From assembly GCF_001427785.1 (NCBI RefSeq), contig NZ_LMHM01000017.1, positions 146,662 to 210,661 of the forward strand: a stretch of DNA of 64,000 bases. The letters run 5' to 3'. The notes beneath the pieces were generated by a model, which was given only the letters and a program-made list of their open reading frames with translations, had not been told where the DNA came from and made no database searches. The stretch is from Lysobacter sp. Root690 (GTDB lineage: Bacteria > Pseudomonadota > Gammaproteobacteria > Xanthomonadales > Xanthomonadaceae). The translations under genes and the position numbers were made by a program. Shown here one piece after another: positions 62,882 through 64,000 of the stretch. Numbering within the stretch: the stretch's first letter is position 1; each line of letters starts with the position of its first letter.

Positions 62882-64000
62882 ATGAAGTCTTTGCTGATGC
62901 TGCTGGGCGCGACCCTGGCGATCGTGCTGGGCAGCTACGACGTCCGAGCCCAGACGACCGAGGCGACCGAGAAAACCTTCGTCGATGCGGTCAAGGCGCG
63001 CGCCATGCCGCTGCGGATCGCGTCGGCTGGCCTGTCGGGTTCGGGCGCCGAATTTCTGCTCACGCAGGCGGCGGCCTCGCAGTTCGTCCTGATCGGCGAA
63101 GACCATGGCTTCGCCGACACGCCGCAGTTTGCCCAAGGCTTGCAGGCCTCGCTGGGCGACAAGCGTTTCGATCACTTGGTCCTGGAAATCGGCTACTACG
63201 CGGCCCGCCGGGTCGAAGCGGCGCAGTGCGAGCGCAAGGACGGGCTGGCACGACTCAATCAGGCGTTTCCGTTCTTCTCGCCGTTCGTGAATTTCAGCGA
63301 AGACGGCGCGCTGGCGGCCTCGTTCGCCGCCTGCGATCCCACGGCGCCGTCGCTGTGGGGCATCGACCAGGAGTTCCTGCTGTCGTCGCAACTGCATCTG
63401 GACCGTTTGCAGCAACTGACCACGAGCGAACCGCAGCGCAAGCAGTTGTCGGTGTTCCGCCGCGAGGCCGATGCGGCCTGGAACGAGATGGTGACCAAGC
63501 ACGATCCGGGCTCGATCGTGCTGGTCAACTGGAGCGCCGAGGATTTTGCGCGCCTGCGTGGCATCTTCGATCCAAGCCGCGATCAGGAAGCGGTGGCCCT
63601 GATCGACGCGATGGCCGCGAGCGCGGAGATCTATCGTTCGCAGAACACCGGTGCCTACGCGTCCAACCGCGCTCGCTCGGTGATGATGAAGTCGTTGTTC
63701 ATGCGCAACTACCAGGCGGCGCAGGCGAAACAGCCGCGACCGCGGGCCTTGTTCAAGCTCGGCGCGTACCACGCCGCGCGCGGCCTGACCCCGACCCAGC
63801 AATTCGATATCGGCAATCTGGCCTCGGAGCTGGCCGAGTCGAACGGCGGGCGCAGCTTTCATGTGCTGGTGCTGATGAACGGCGGCGAGGTGAATCGCCA
63901 TTTCCCGTTTTCGAAGGACAGCACGGACGAACGCACCGCCTACGACGCCAAGGAGGAGTTGAAGACCCTGGGCATCGAAGCGCTGCTGGCGGTTGCGCCG
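62882..64000 (+). CDS. Exported protein with erythromycin-esterase/ChaN-like motifs (truncated by window end)
   Basis: At least 373 residues, open to the window end. The start MKSLLMLLGATLAIVLGSYD follows agagaagaag, a good ribosome-binding site, and is a signal peptide (cleaved near VRAQTT). The segment SQFVLIGEDHGFADTPQFAQ, followed by FDHLVLEIGYYAARRVEAAQ, resembles the EreA/ChaN/TraB-like fold, in which the conserved Glu-His pair (GEDHG) is catalytic or metal- and haem-binding. The later KLGAYHAARGLTPTQQFDIG has the second conserved histidine of this group. Its substrate is unknown. It is separated by 144 bp from the preceding operon and is probably independent. The C-terminus is not in the window. 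Confidence 0.72.
   Translation, partial: MKSLLMLLGATLAIVLGSYDVRAQTTEATEKTFVDAVKARAMPLRIASAGLSGSGAEFLLTQAAASQFVLIGEDHGFADTPQFAQGLQASLGDKRFDHLVLEIGYYAARRVEAAQCERKDGLARLNQAFPFFSPFVNFSEDGALAASFAACDPTAPSLWGIDQEFLLSSQLHLDRLQQLTTSEPQRKQLSVFRREADAAWNEMVTKHDPGSIVLVNWSAEDFARLRGIFDPSRDQEAVALIDAMAASAEIYRSQNTGAYASNRARSVMMKSLFMRNYQAAQAKQPRPRALFKLGAYHAARGLTPTQQFDIGNLASELAESNGGRSFHVLVLMNGGEVNRHFPFSKDSTDERTAYDAKEELKTLGIEALLAVAP

Noticed and set aside
55589-63901. Long minus-strand frames of 837-1068 codons opposite the protease, motor operon and terminal gene
   Set aside because: Same antisense effect. The plus-strand genes have clear motifs, signal peptides and overlapping start/stop signals, whereas the antisense readings are Arg/Gln/His-rich and featureless.

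Overview
The window is high-GC gammaproteobacterial DNA that fits the Lysobacter/Xanthomonadaceae group. The evidence is the strong G/C third-position bias, dense convergent and divergent gene packing, several families of short palindromic repeats typical of xanthomonads, a lysyl-endopeptidase-like secreted protease, a short-form AMP nucleosidase, and an effector carrying a domain that looks like XVIPCD, the Xanthomonas type IV secretion signal. The genus is inferred; there is no rRNA or other marker gene here.

Region 1 (1-36.4 kb) is mainly chromosomal core. In order it holds: two small unknown genes; a tandem amidohydrolase pair, one member of which lacks the metal ligands; amn; an LprI-type protein; a DUF924 protein; a monothiol glutaredoxin-rhodanese fusion; a polysaccharide deacetylase; a methyltransferase; a GDSL hydrolase next to an AlaA-like aminotransferase; rsgA; a QEGLA-motif protein; an acetoacetyl-CoA reductase; a citrate-type transporter with an OprO/P-like porin, a divergent TctDE-like two-component system and a solute-binding protein; maeB; a glycosyltransferase; an FMN reductase divergent from a LysR regulator; a second LysR regulator with a glutathione transferase and a SugE-type SMR protein; a lipocalin-like protein divergent from a third LysR regulator; a REP-associated (RAYT) transposase; and aceE, which ends in a strong bidirectional terminator.

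Region 2 (36.4-43.4 kb) is an accessory island with visibly lower GC. On the minus strand it encodes a Rossmann-like unknown, a MORC/MutL-like GHKL ATPase and a cytosine-5 DNA methyltransferase. Divergently it encodes a Vsr endonuclease, an Xre regulator and a large protein with a possible PD-(D/E)xK core. A decayed second copy of the Xre gene closes the segment. It is followed by a 42-bp-period repeat tract that reads as 14-residue repeats. I read the island as a restriction-modification or defence locus of unusual composition, and it is the best candidate for an undescribed system.

Region 3 (43.5-58 kb) is mixed. It contains a predicted antibacterial T4SS immunity lipoprotein and effector pair (the effector has an HETQH metalloprotease motif), a 2-oxoglutarate oxygenase-like protein, two VOC proteins, a START-like secreted protein, an aromatic-ring-hydroxylase-type flavoprotein, a secreted agmatine-deiminase-like enzyme, a QseBC-like two-component system and a lysyl endopeptidase fused to a von Willebrand D domain.

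Region 4 (58.2-62.7 kb) is a four-gene operon: DUF3348, a MotA/ExbB-like DUF802 protein with a long cytoplasmic tail, an OmpA/MotB-like protein and DUF2894. It looks like an ion-driven motor related in plan to ZorAB. The window ends inside a secreted protein gene. I saw no tRNA, rRNA, CRISPR array or complete insertion sequence.
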